Positions 1 to 47,213 of a stretch of 64,000 nt of DNA are shown in pieces (the stretch's first letter is position 1; each line of letters begins with the position of its first letter). The DNA is from Plazaster borealis (taxonomy: Eukaryota; Echinodermata; Asteroidea; Forcipulatida; Labidiasteridae), in the NCBI GenBank assembly GCA_021014325.1, contig CM037457.1, positions 12,945,087 through 13,009,086 of the forward strand, written 5' to 3'. The notes below the pieces were generated by a model. That model was not told the origin of the DNA and ran no database searches. It saw only the letters and a list, made by a program, of their open reading frames with translations. A program made the translations under genes and the position numbers.

Positions 1-951
1 TTACCTAATTTGAGAAGCTGAAACTCCATTCACTTATTCTTGGTGCCTTTAATTACACTTTTGCTGAGTTCAAAACCTATCAAATGGGGCCTAGGCCTAC
101 ATCCATGAATGACATTATTTCCGAAAATAAGTCCAAGTTGTGCACTGGCGCTGTGACTCCGTCGTGTTGCCGCCCCGAAGAAAAAAGCATTCAGTGTTGT
201 GTTACGGGTTAGACAGCGCCCTCTTTTGTGGACTTGGTTCCATGTCAGTTGAGGTTGTCGCAACGAATGCATCAATTTCCATTTTATTTTCACAATAATG
301 TCATCCAAGGATAAAATTGGCAATTCTGAATAGAGCAGGCGTAAGGTTCAGGACACAAGGAACATGTGAGTCACGTTTCAGCTTCCTCAAAAAGGTAAAA
401 ATATGATAAAAAATGGTTATAAATTTTGTTTCAATGCCTGAGGGCCTTTATACCCTGGACTCCGTCGCATTGTATGCAACGGAGGAGTCCAACCTGGGCT
501 ACTGTAGGGTAGGCTAGTACACTGCGCTGGAGTGTAAACTAAATACTGTCTGGCCGTGTTGTTTTTTTTAAAATTGCAACTTTTGGGTTGTAAAAGTCTT
601 TTTTTTTGGTTTAATCATTGTTAATTGTACTATCCATTTCACATTTTTATTTTGTTTTGGTACAACTACAACTTCCAAGCCATGGGGAAGAGAAAGTTAT
701 AACTTTTTGGCATTCTGCCATGATGTATATACATTGTGTACAGACCAAATGAAGCCATTTAGTTACTGCTCCATGTACAGACTAAACACAGTACGCAGAC
801 TAAGGTCTTGCTTGCAGTGTACTGTAAAGTATCTTTGAAGTTTGACTTAGGGTATTATGACTATGAGTGGCGTGTCGTGGTGGCTGAGTCTGTCAGGATA
901 TTTCTCAGATGCCTAATACCCCGACTGTTAGTGTCTCTAATTATCCACTGT
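1..951. other. Upstream flank; possible non-coding first exon
   Basis: There is no convincing coding sequence. The stretch around 120-260 is richer in CpG than its surroundings, and a GTGAGT donor occurs at 366, so a CYFIP 5' non-coding exon could lie at about 170-365. Length and position are guesses; the true first exon may lie outside the window. Confidence 0.2.
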
Positions 952-1316
952 TTAAAGGAACATTACAGAATTGTTTTTTGCAAACAAAAAAGTGTAAGCA
1001 CTTTATATAATCCACCATATACATAAATTGACAAACCTGTAGAAGTTTGAGATCGATCGGCTATCTGGGTCACGCGAAAATAGTGAAAAACCGATTACAC
1101 ATTTGCATGTGTTATACAACGTATGATTAAAACGTTCATGAGCGATAAAATCCAATCGGAAATTTGTTTTATTTATTTCTCATCAAATATGGCATTTCAG
1201 AAAGAAATATTTCTAGGGATGTTTTCTACTATCATCATCATTACACTGTGTAAGTTTTATTAAAATCTGTGATCTTAAAGAAAATTGTAATTACCAGTTA
1301 TGTAACGTTCCTTTAA
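952..1316 (+). mobile_element. TTAA-flanked MITE, family 2
   Basis: A 365-bp element bounded by TTAA at both ends, with inverted termini: TTAAAGGAACATTACAGAA at the left and the complement of TTAAAGGAACGTTACATAAC at the right. A second copy in inverse orientation is at 48604-48974. TTAA target duplications fit piggyBac-type MITEs. It has no coding capacity. Confidence 0.75.
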
Positions 1317-36883
<35,567 letters not shown>

Positions 36884-38200
36884 AAACAGAGATGGAAGAC
36901 GGAAAAGACATGGTGGAAGGGCAGTAGCAAGGATTTGGAAATGAAGTGACTAAATATGCTGTAAACTGAAAAATAGGACATCCTTGATACGAGTATCTTG
37001 TGTCAATTTGAAGAGGGTGTCTATAAGACACACAGATGCCCATCTGGCAAACACCATGCTCTGAAGCATTGCAGGGGAAGATAGGACAGTCCCTCTATAC
37101 TTAATCAAAATTGGGGTGGGGGCGGGAAGAGAAATCCCCCAAAACCAAGAAGTTCTAAGTTGTCTTCAACTCTAGCACTTCTCAATTTAGAACTTAAAAA
37201 AAACCCAGCACTTCTCAATTTAGAACTTGAAAAAAACCCACCCAAAACCCACCAACAAACATAACATTCCTTCTATTTTTACACAAGCTGTCTCGAAACG
37301 GATGTTTGTTTTGTATGTAGAAGAAACAACTGCTAAGGGTTGGGGAAGGGGGGCTGCATAAGTAAGTTCAATTTTTGTATGTACTTGTAGGTTGCTTCTT
37401 GCCCTTTTCTACGTATTTTGCAAGTTGATTATGTATAAAGACACTAAACAGGAAAGTTCCCTTTTCAACTGATATAAAGGAATTTATTTATTTTGTTGTT
37501 AATCAAGCCTGTTTTTAATGATATACAGTAGGTTCTCTTTAGGGGGGATGTTATAAGCTGGTGTTGCCAAATTAATAATGAGATTATTATTATTATTATA
37601 TATTTCTGGTAATGAAACCAAGGATGCCTCACAAGTGAACTTAATCACTGTAGCTCGCAAGCCTGAGGAAACCTGTAAATAAGGGTGCTTACAATGTGAA
37701 CCAGAAACACCGGGGTTAAACCCCTACTCTTCCACGATAAGTATTCTGGGTTCTTTTACGTGCACTACCAATCCTAGTACACGGAACCAACGGCTTTACG
37801 TCTCATCCGAAGGACGAAGCATGTGGTTAAGTGTCTTGCTTAAGGACACAAGTGTCACGACTGGGATTCGAACCCACACTCTGCTGATCAGAAACACCAG
37901 AGCTTGAGTTCGGTGTTCTTATCCGCTCGGCCACGACACGCCACAAATCGACTAACAAGGTCAAAGCAAATCAACCTTGTTCCCAGTGGTGTACCTAGTG
38001 TGCAACATTGATTTGGCACCAAATGACAATAGGCCATTATTGGTAAGATTGTCAGTTCAAGTCTTTTTTTCACTTAATTTCAAGGCTATCCAGGCATAAC
38101 TCCAAGTTTGTGGGTGCAGCCAATGGGAATAATGACTTCCCAACATACTCATGCAGGTAACCAGACTAAACTTACTAGTATGTTGGTGAATAAAATGAAA
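36884..38200 (+). other. CYFIP: CYFIP 3' UTR (extent uncertain)
   Basis: AT-rich sequence follows the stop. I saw no clear AATAAA in the first several hundred bases. The first good poly(A) signals are AATAAA at 38189-38194 and 38237-38242, downstream of a minus-strand SINE at about 37690-37943. The 3' UTR may therefore contain the SINE, or may end earlier at a variant signal such as TATAAA near 37433 or 37474. Confidence 0.4.
37690..37943 (-). mobile_element. SINE-A copy, reverse, full head
   Basis: Reverse orientation: cgataagtattctgggttct, gtgtcttgcttaaggacaca, the B-box complement gggattcgaaccc, and the head ending tccgctcggccacgacac. The head is as intact as the 10.6 kb copy. The element may lie inside the CYFIP 3' UTR. 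Confidence 0.8.
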
Positions 38201-38252
38201 ATAAGATGCATCCAGTTCTTTGTTCTTGAAGTCAGGAATAAAAAAAAGTGAT

Positions 38253-38751
38253 CAGGCCTGCGAGAGCGGGTGGGTGCTGTAGCACCCTCAACTTTTCGGA
38301 TTGGGGTGCTGGAATATACCAAAGCACCCCTTACTCTTAGTAAATATGATTCATAAATTCACACTTGCACGAACGGAAAACTTGGAAAAGGTCAACAATT
38401 TTTATAATCTTGTTTATATAATTTTCAGAGGGTGGGTGCGATGAGTTTCCTGTCTGTTTTGTGTTTACTGTGAAAAGACTTCTAATGACAAGGATCTATG
38501 TGTGAGTTAAACAAAGTGTAAATTGAACGCATTCCGTTCGTTGGCATCGTCGAATGTAATCACTTGGCGAATTCATTGTGGGGTAAAAAGGGGACATTTA
38601 CGTGCCAAATAGTGGCACAGATTGCATGAGAGAGCATCTATAGGACCCAAAAGATTCTGGGGCCGTTAAGCGGGCCCAAGACCATCCGCACTCGCCAATT
38701 GTCTTTGAAAACACCAGCACCCTCTTGCAAAAATGTGTTCTCACGGGCCTG
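38253..38751. mobile_element. hAT-like non-autonomous element
   Basis: A 499-bp element with termini CAGGCCTGCGAG and CTCACGGGCCTG (inverted) and a near-perfect 8-bp target duplication, AAAGTGAT (38245-38252) / AAAGTGAC (38752-38759). CAG...CTG ends and 8-bp duplications are hAT hallmarks. No transposase is present. Confidence 0.7.
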
Positions 38752-38843
38752 AAAGTGACTGTTATTGATGATGATCAGACTGTGTATGTAGAGTGTCCGC
38801 TACAGATGGGTCCATAATGGAGAATCACACTTTTCTAATGAGT

Positions 38844-39035
38844 TTAAAGGGACACGTTGCCTTTGATCGGACGAGTTGGTCTAAAAAAAAGCGTTTAAAC
38901 CGTTTGTTATAAAATGCATATGGTTAGAAAGACGTTATTAAAGTAGAATACAATGATCCACACAAAGATGCCTCGAAATAGCGTGGTTTTCCTTTTACTT
39001 TGCGAACTAACACGGTCGGCCATTTTGTGGAGTCA
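38844..39035. mobile_element. Family 3 repeat (TTAA left end)
   Basis: ttaaagggacacgttgcctt, gtttgttataaaatgcatat, ttaaagtagaatacaatgat and gtggttttccttttactttg recur at 48531-48603 plus 48975-49085, where a family 2 MITE interrupts them. The right terminus is unclear. Confidence 0.6.
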
Positions 39036-41870
39036 ATTGTTGTTAAGGCAAATAGCCATAATCCAGGCGATGCCAGATTAATTATTGATTACCAAATTAA
39101 TTCATCAAGCAAATAAGTTTAATTTAAGATAAATTTTTCAGCTTGTTATCCGTTCAGGCCTGGTTCTCAGTGCCTATTTTGCTCACGTTTTATATTTAAT
39201 TTATTCCGCTCTTCCTCTTTTTTTAGTACTTAAACAGCGAAATACTTATGGTCCGTTCTACACAGATGAGTTTAATGATACTTGAACATATTGGCAATTT
39301 TTGTACATCAGAGTAAATTAGACTCTCTGCAGAAATTGCATTTTTAAGGTTAAGAGTCGGGTGAAGGTTATTTTTACCTTTATTTAAAATAATACACTTT
39401 CGTTTAGTATACATGGTATGAAGTAGTTTTGCATCAGATTTTGCATTGACATAAATTCAACCAATTCTGCACGGTAAATTTGTAAATACAAACAGCTATG
39501 TAATTGTATGGATCTATTTAAAGGCATAATAGTTGACAATAAAGAGAGTGGCTTATAAACTACCGGGCCTCAGTGATAAATTTGTGTGATTTAAAACAAG
39601 TACTGTGTACATTTGTTTATGCATGCAAAGTCTTGTTTCTTTGTAGGAATTGTTTCTTTGTAGAGAGTGGAAGCAGGGTGCCACCTCAGTTGGACTATAC
39701 AAAACTATTCTTATATAATAGTAATTTTCATTTTGTAGGGCTGCAGGTGTGGTTATGCCAGGGCAATATGTGCAAGGTCAATTCCCTCCAACAGAGTCAG
39801 TATGCCTAGCCGATGCAGCCAATATCGGCCCTCGGACAGGGCATGGCTCCTAGTAGGGGTTTACTGACCCCCATCTCAACCCAAGGGAAGTATGCACTCT
39901 GGCTTCCCAACCGAATAGAGGAAAGCATCATGCTGGGGGGGGGCAGGATTCCCCTCACCCATCACCCCCCCCCCCTCACGGATCAGGAACGTTACTTTTG
40001 ATATTGGACATCGGTAGGTCTCCGAACTCCATTTTTAGTCGGAGAACCTACGTAGTGGAATCGTCACACGGAATTTGCCAGTAGTTTTTTTGGTTTTTTT
40101 TGCGTGTGTGCGGGGAGTGTTGACGGTGTTGAGAATTTCGTTGTGCAAATGGTACATGTGCAAAATGGAACTGGACAATAACTGTTTTGTACAAAAAGGG
40201 CGGGTCGTCCATGTGATACGATCACGCGGTCCGAAATCATGTGATATGTCAGGTGGTGAAGGAAGACTCCTTGTTCGGCTGCGCCTCTCTCTAACTCGCG
40301 TCTGATTGGTCAATGATCATCTAGCCTGCGATTCCCCCTCCCCACACCCCCCGAGTGGCTGTTACTTGGATACAAAGCTGTGATGCTCAACCAATTTTTG
40401 TTTGTTTCTCACACAAGTAGACTTGATACAAATTATTATTGGGAAAAATTTGTAAATCTGTCAGTAATGTCCTACATTGTCAAAAAAACACCTGAAAAGG
40501 GCATTTGTTTTGCATTTTTACAGGTGGACCCATATTCAGACCCCTGCCAAATACCCATCAAATGTGTGATTGGTCTAATCTAATATTAGGTCACACATAG
40601 TTTATAACCAAATGTAATATAAAAGTAATCAGACATTTCACATAGGCACTAGGGGGTCTCAAAAATGACGAAAAGTAATTCTGAAGGCTAAAATGTGGGT
40701 TTTTAAAGACCTATGTCTTGATAGGCAAATGGCCTGTGCTACTTTTGACAGTAGATTCTAGTTGATGGCATATTAGCTAAATATCTTATGTCCATTTGTA
40801 GATAGGCCTCTAAAAATGCCCCCAAACACAAAAATATCAATTTGAAGGCCAGGGGTGGGGCTTAATTTTTAGGGGGTCATATATCAGAAATGTTAAGGAG
40901 TAGGATTCTAAAATTATGTGTGTTCATGGCACCCATAGGGGATTGTTGGGTTTATTTAATTGCAAAATCTGAGACGGTGCCTGCCAAACTTTTCAGAATT
41001 TTAGGTGATTTGGCATGGAATGACCGCACTGGTGAAATTTGGTTCCTATAATGGTTGAGTGTAGTTAACTCTAGTATAATCAATGTAGGCCTACTGGAGC
41101 TGTGTGTATTAGGCATAGGTAGCTATATAATAAAATATGGGAGATGATCCCCCCTCAAAGCAATTTTCCCAAAACACTGTTTTTTGTAGAATGATGGGGG
41201 AAATAAAGCAAACACAAAAGGTATAATTTGTAAACAAAAGTATAGGAGAGATGTCAGTGTCTTTTCAGTTTCAAATAGCCAACAGGATTTTAGGAGGAAG
41301 ATTAGTCTCTGCTCAAGGGTTTCTCAGATGATCCACAAAAAATGAAAACAATTCGTTAGGCCCCACTCGTCGTCAGAGGGCTCACTTTCAGCAATTGATG
41401 CCCATAATTTATGTGGCGTGTCATCCGGGAAGTGCTGATGCTTAGATTTGAAGTGAAGTATAGCAATAAGTTGGACAGCCCATGGAGCTCGGAGGAAGAA
41501 GACCAAACTGAAGCTAGCACAGTATTGGGCCCGAAATAGCAAGCCGCGTATTCACGGAATGGCCAGCCGCGTATTCAGGAAATAAGAACACATGCAGTAC
41601 AGGGAGGTGACAAATGGCTCATCTGTCGGTGAATCTGTTATTTTTGTTCGAACGAACACTGAAATAATAGCTATAACTTAAAGATGTTTATTTGATAATA
41701 TTGAAATTTTATAGCTATAAGTCATTGGAAAGCATTAGACAAAGAAACAAAAAATCTGTAAATATTAGAAAATAAGCCGCAAACAATTCCAAGGAGACAC
41801 AGTGCGTGTATACAAATTATGTCAGAATGCGCTGTTTAAATACTAAAACATATTTTGAAAAGAATTTTTA
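39036..41870. other. Intergenic, nothing recognised
   Basis: No supported exon, RNA gene or repeat shared with the rest of the window. CCC/GGG homopolymer runs occur at 39937-39975. Open frames here are short and show no family features. Confidence 0.45.
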
Positions 41871-42073
41871 CAGGGGCGGATCCAGGATTTTCCAAACGGG
41901 GGGGCGTGAAAATATTCCAAGCAGCAAAATGATAAATGAAGTTTGTTGCCCCATTTCTCCCCCCCCCCTTCTCTCTCTCTCCCTCTTTTTTTCTTTTCTC
42001 CCTCTTTTTTTTTTTTGTTTTTGAAAATGGGGGGGCGGGCGCCCCCCACGCCCCCCCCCTGGATCCGCGCCTG
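41871..42073. mobile_element. TIR element with CAGGGGCGGATCCAGG ends
   Basis: A 203-bp element starting CAGGGGCGGATCCAGG and ending CCTGGATCCGCGCCTG. The interior is a homopyrimidine stretch (CT/T-rich, 41950-42025). TTTTA flanks both sides, but no 8-bp duplication is visible. A related start (CAGGGGCGGCGCCAGG) lies at 43029. Confidence 0.65.
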
Positions 42074-42093
42074 TTTTACTCTTCGTTTATGAG

Positions 42094-42730
42094 TAAAAGT
42101 GTAAATTTAAGCCCAGAATCCAGAAGACTGTTACACTGGGCACACCAAATATTTGAGCTGGCTAATTTGGTCCAATAATTAGTGGTTAATTAACCACAGA
42201 TATACAGACGCAATTTTCCATCTATAACACGCACAATTGCATGTGGTTGAGTAAACTACCTCTGTACCCTTCATTACGAATAACCGTTGAAGTTTTAGCC
42301 CATAATCTTTAAGACTGTTACACTGGGCATACCACATACTTTGAGCTGGCTAATTTGGTCCACTAATTAATTGTTAATTAAGCATAGTTATACAGCCGCT
42401 ATGTTCTATCTAATACGCACAATTGCCTATGCGGTTGAGTCAACTACCTCTTTAAAAGAATGGGCATACCAAATTTTTGAGCCTGCTAATTTGGCTCACT
42501 AATTAGTTGTAAATTAACCACAGCTATAAAGACGCCATTTTCCATCTATAATGCACAATATTGCTTATGCCGTTGAGTCAAGAATTTGAACCCTCCATTA
42601 CGAATAAAAAAGGAAGTTTAAGCCCAGAATCTTGAAGACTGTTGCACTGGGCATACCAATTATTTGAGCTGGCTAATTTTGTCCACTAATTAGTGGTAAA
42701 TTAAGCACAGATATTCAGACTCCATGTATG
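42094..42730. repeat. Degenerate tandem array, about 150-190 bp unit, 4 copies
   Basis: Each copy has gactgttacactgggcatac, tttgagctggctaatttggt, actaattagtggttaatta and a pyrimidine-rich end. Cores start near 42134, 42322, 42470 and 42643, so periods vary (188, 148, 173). Old satellite-like DNA. Confidence 0.7.
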
Positions 42731-44300
42731 TTTCTTCCAATTGAGATGGAAGGAAACAGTGCAGCTGACACCATCCCCAACACACTTGATCTTTCGTCAG
42801 AACAAGAACAGACGGAAAACAAACTTACACCAGAGAACAACGAACCAGAACAAGCTTTCCAGACAACGAAAGAGCAATATCGAGCTCCATAGTTTCAGTG
42901 ATGATGATAATGATTATGAAATCCCCTAGCAGCTATCACAAGAAGCAAATGAAGACGCAGATTCCTCAACTTCCAGTTACACAGATTAGTCTATTTCAAA
43001 TATTAAATGAAAATGGTGTACCAAAACCAGGGGCGGCGCCAGGGTATTTGTATAGGGGGGGGGTAGAACGCGTTGAGTCCTAGCACTAAGGGCGTGGGTT
43101 CCAGGAAGCCGCCTGTAAGGACCCCTGGTGGGGTCCAGGGGCGAAGCCCTTGGTTGAGGGGCGAATCCATCTGAACCTTTTGGGGTTTAGCATATCTGAA
43201 TGGCATAGAAAAGCTCACCTTGCTATAAATATTTAAAGGACAAATTTATAAAACTTAGATTTGGTTCAGTTACCGCAACCTATAAGCAGGCCGCAGAGAG
43301 TTAAGAAACCCGCCCATTATAGAGATTCACTTATGATTTCTGTGGCCAAACGAAGCAACATACAGTAACGGACGACCGGGTAGGGTTAAACGACGACAAA
43401 CTACCAAAAGGAAAAAAACCTTTTGGATAAATTCAGAAGTGATAAAGAAAACCGCCCTGAGACTACCATTGCACGTGTAGTTCAATTTGAACGTTTCAGA
43501 TTTTATTATATATAAAGATTTTCAATACGGTAACTATTTTTTAACGTAAGGTTGTCAATTACAACTAATTTAAGATTTATTGACAACATTATTTTGCATC
43601 TGCGTACACTTATTATCAGTTCTTGAATGACGAAAGTGGTTAAATTTGTGTTTATATAAATGTATGCAATTTTAAGATTACGATAACTTGCATATTTGTT
43701 TTACTCTTATTTATTTAATCTTGATTACTGAATTTAGAAAAGTTGGTAGATCAAGGATGACTTGTTTCTCAAAAGGGGGAAGAATGTGACGAGTGTATGA
43801 AGTACCCCTCCCCCCATTCATTTGCGCTTACTTCAGTGGCGTAACTGAGGGGAAGGGGGAGGGGGGGGGCACATGCCCTCCCAATTGATGTCCGTGCCCC
43901 CCCCCCCCGTGGCGATTTTTTTTCCCCAAACGACATTGCAATTTTTCCTTTTTTTATATTTTATTTCTTTCCAACATCCGCATTCAGATCAAAAAAAAAT
44001 AAAATAAAAATTAAAAAGCAAGGTCATCATTGCAATGTCGTTGGAAAAAAAAAAATTCGCCCCCGGTGCCCCCATTTGAAATCTGGACTTTTGTGATTGG
44101 AAACTTCCAGAGTAAAATGTTACATTTTATATACGCTTTGATGAGATAATTTCGATTTTGTTAAAACTATTTTTCCATTTACATGCAGAAAAATATTTTG
44201 TTTTTACTCTCACGCCAGATTATCTTATTAAAAAATAGTAGGCCTAAGTAACATAAAAAGGCGATAAAAAGGGGCTTGTTCAGGCTCGTAACCAGGATTT

Positions 44301-44315
44301 TTATTTTATTTATTT

Positions 44316-44354
<39 letters not shown>

Positions 44355-44357
44355 TTT
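44301..44357 (+). repeat. (TATT)n microsatellite
   Basis: Nearly pure TTTA/TATT repeats followed by a G run, inside the hAT-like element. Confidence 0.85.
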
Positions 44358-44749
44358 TTTGGGGGGGAGTGTGATGTGAATAATAGGATATGAAAGAAAA
44401 TTTTCCATGGCGCGTTAGCGCCGCCCGTCACGTAGTGACGCAGGGGGACTGGTCGGAGGATGTGCCCCCCCCCCAGAAGTTCGAAATTTAGTAAAAAAGA
44501 ATGCCCAAATTAAAGACATTTGGTGCACCATTTTTGCGCTATCATGTTGGTTATTATATCTGAAAACAACTCAATAAGAGCTTGTATCAATATTATTTCT
44601 GCACAGACGGCGTATGCCAACCATGCGTCCTCTATTTACATCTTTGTATATTATTTTATGTTATAAATGTCATAATTTTATGATAATAAGTCACAGTTAC
44701 GAGCAGACTTGTTTAATTAATTATTTTGCAGACTTTTGTATTCTATGGA

Positions 44750-45465
44750 TCAAGCGCATTGCTGTCAAGTTGAATTAAAAAAAGTTAAACATTAAGTCGT
44801 TCGAACGAGTTAATACGTCGTTCAAACGAGATAATAACCACCCTCACGCTCGGTCTTAGAGTACCGGGGACTTGTCTGCAGAGTAGCTTCGTGGGTGTCT
44901 GAGCGCCTTTGGCCCCCATCAGCCTGCGCCTCCGAACGCCTCCGACACCGTACTTTGCCGTCTTCTCGGAGGGTCCTCTCCTCGACCAGGCAGGGGTAGC
45001 TCAGCGGCTTTGGACCCACGCAGACCCTCGCCGCCCTGCCATGGCACGCTAGGTCTTTACCTTGTCTTCGTGGGTGTCGCAGCGCCTTTGGCCCCCATCA
45101 TACCGAAGTACAGAGTCGGAGGCCTGCGGATGAGCAGGCTGACGGGGGCGCTCAGACGCCCACGAAGCGGCTCTTGCAGACAAGTCCCCGGTAACGTTAA
45201 CCGATCATAGAGAAAGGCCACGCGTTTGAACGACTTAATATCTCGTTTGAACGACTTCATTATCTCGTTCGAGCGACTTACTATCTCGTTCGAGCGACTT
45301 GTTATCTCGTTCGAAACGACTTAATTTTTAATATTTTTAAATTCAACTTGGCAGCAATGCGCTTCCGTAATTATCTCGTTCGAACGACTTGTTATCTCGT
45401 TCGAACGACTTAATTTTTAATTTTTTTTAAAATTCAACTTGGCAGCAATGCGCTTCCGTAGTATT
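44750..45465. repeat. Large imperfect palindrome with TTCGAA motifs
   Basis: The outer arms carry caagcgcattgctgtcaagt and its inverse (acttggcagcaatgcgctt, present twice on the right), then TTCGAACGA-type repeats. The inner arms, about 60 bp each, are accggggacttgtctgcaga ... and its inverse at about 45140-45193. The core is GC-rich, unlike the surroundings. Confidence 0.75.
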
Positions 45466-45784
45466 CTTCTGTTTATTTGTTTTCAATTTTTTTTATATTT
45501 TTTTTAGGGGGGGCCGTCCGACCCTCCCCACCCCAATTACGGGCATGGGCTTGTTTTAAAGCAAACCAAAAAATTCCCCCCCCCCCCCAATGAAAAAATC
45601 GTGCACCCCCTTGTGCCCCCTGAAATATTACCTTAGTTACGCCGCTGGCTTACTTTGATGACACAGAATACTAGTGACGTAGAAGTACCGCCCCCCCCCA
45701 ACTCATTTGCGCTTACTTTGATGACGTAGAATACTAGTGACGTAATGTTTACTTGTGATCTTACTTAGGCCTATTTGATTGTAC

Positions 45785-45971
45785 AGCGCCATCGCAGCAA
45801 AATCCTTTGAAATTTTCGCGCCATTTTGTCATTATTTTCTGTGCGAAGACACGACGACATCTGAGTTTTTGTCTTGTTATTTCCACCTCAATGCAATTTT
45901 GGATCATCTTTTTAAGCCTTTGGAATAATTGTTCAGCTGGCTGTATATATTCAGTTAACTCTTCTTGATAG
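45785..45971 (+). promoter_or_regulatory. Candidate promoter and 5' non-coding exon of the small gene
   Basis: An E2F-like TTTTCGCGCC (45813-45822) overlaps a YY1-like GCCATTTTG (45820-45828), a combination common at animal TATA-less starts. A strong donor GTAAGC follows at 45972. The next exon would be the one with the ATG at 47082. No transcript evidence is available here. Confidence 0.4.
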
Positions 45972-46216
45972 GTAAGCCAATTCAGTGTAATTTGACCTAA
46001 ATTAAGGGAGATAAATTGGTGGCATGCAACGGAAAATTTTCCATTATTTTGTTTTCTTCATTAATATTTTATTATTGTTGATTAATTTGATTTGATTATT
46101 ATTTTCTGTACGAAGACACGATGACATCTTGAGTTTGTTTCTTCGTTATTTTTCAGTGTTGTTGTGTGTTTTCACAATACTGCCTTGGGCAGTGTGCCAA
46201 ATTGATTCCTCCTCGT

Positions 46217-46597
46217 TTAAAGGCCTGAACACGTTTGGTAATTGTCAAAGACCAGTGTTCTCACTTGGTGTATCCCAAAATATGCATAAAATAACAAGCC
46301 TGTGAAAATTTGGGCTCAATTGGTCATCGAAGTTGCAAGAAAATGATGAAAGAAAAAACACTCTTGTTGTACAAATTTGTGTGCTTTCAGATGTAGGAAT
46401 AAAAACTTCTTGCACAGAAGTTTTTTTATTATTTTATTTTTAGTGAGAAATTACCTCTTTCTCAAAAACTACGTTACTTCAGGGGGGGGGGGGGTCGTTT
46501 CCTACAATGTTTTATACCATCAACAGCTCTCCGTTGCTTGTAGTTTTTATGCTAATATTTGTTTTGAGTCATTACCAAACGTGTACGATACCTTTAA
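46217..46597. mobile_element. TTAA-flanked MITE, family 1, copy 3
   Basis: TTAA at both ends; aattgtcaaagaccagtgtt near the left, cattaccaaacgtgtacgat near the right. It lies in the first intron of the candidate small gene. Confidence 0.85.
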
Positions 46598-47081
46598 TAC
46601 TAATGTACTGAAAACCAACGCAGATTGGTTCCTATAAATGACTGCTTTACGTGCATGCTTGTTAAAAACTTCGTAGAACTTTTCGACGCTTAGTTTAGCG
46701 TTTCAAAATGCAAGTATTTTGACATGATCCCTTTTCAAACGAATCAGGTCACCTTAAACTGCATACAGTTTGACATTTCGCAAGATCAAACAATTTTGTT
46801 TCATGACTTGATGCCTCTTTTGCCGGCTACCATACTTGACCGCACGTCGTGTACATTGGGATCGATGGATTTTTTGAGTACACAGTCAGTCACAGTGCTT
46901 ATCACACAGTGGTGCAAGGGTAACATCGAAATAACATTCGTGCATCATTTAAAGTTAAAGCAGTATTACAATAACCTTCATAATTGATTACCCTGACATG
47001 CCTAAAGCAAAACATGTTTTTTTTTTCTGCTGTAATCAAAGGACTGGAATGACCAGGTAAAGCACAGTTTCTTCACCGAAT

Positions 47082-47213
47082 ATGAAGGGTGACATCAACT
47101 ACAGTAACCTGCTGGGTACCGTTGGTACACTAATCTTGAGCTTTGCAGCTGTGCTCATCATGAGGTCACTTTGGTCAGGCAAATTCAGATCCTTTGCTCC
47201 ATCCAAACTCAAG
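47082..47213 (+). CDS. Small gene, coding exon 1
   Basis: Starts at ATG 47082. The preceding acceptor could be aaag at 47041 after a T-rich tract, or cacag at 47067. It encodes MKGDINYSNLLGTVGTLILS, then FAAVLIMRSLWSGKFRSF, and APSKLK; it ends in phase 0 before GTGCGT. Confidence 0.45.

Larger units (their letters stand above)
43834..45647. mobile_element. hAT-like non-autonomous element, 1.8 kb, with internal palindrome
   Basis: Termini CAGTGGCGTAACTGAGG and CCTTAGTTACGCCGCTG are inverted repeats, bordered by a perfect 8-bp duplication GCTTACTT (43826-43833 and 45648-45655). This fits the hAT superfamily. No transposase frame was found. The interior includes TATT microsatellite DNA (44301-44357) and a long palindrome (44750-45465). 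Insertion split a local tandem duplication of the sequence containing tttgcgcttactttgatgac. Confidence 0.75.

Noticed and set aside
39813..40001. Possible exon at 39.8 kb
   Set aside because: An open frame only; flanking splice sites are weak and the end runs into C/G homopolymers.
43029..43160. Second complete CAGGGGCGG TIR element
   Set aside because: A matching start is present, but I found no inverse terminus nearby.
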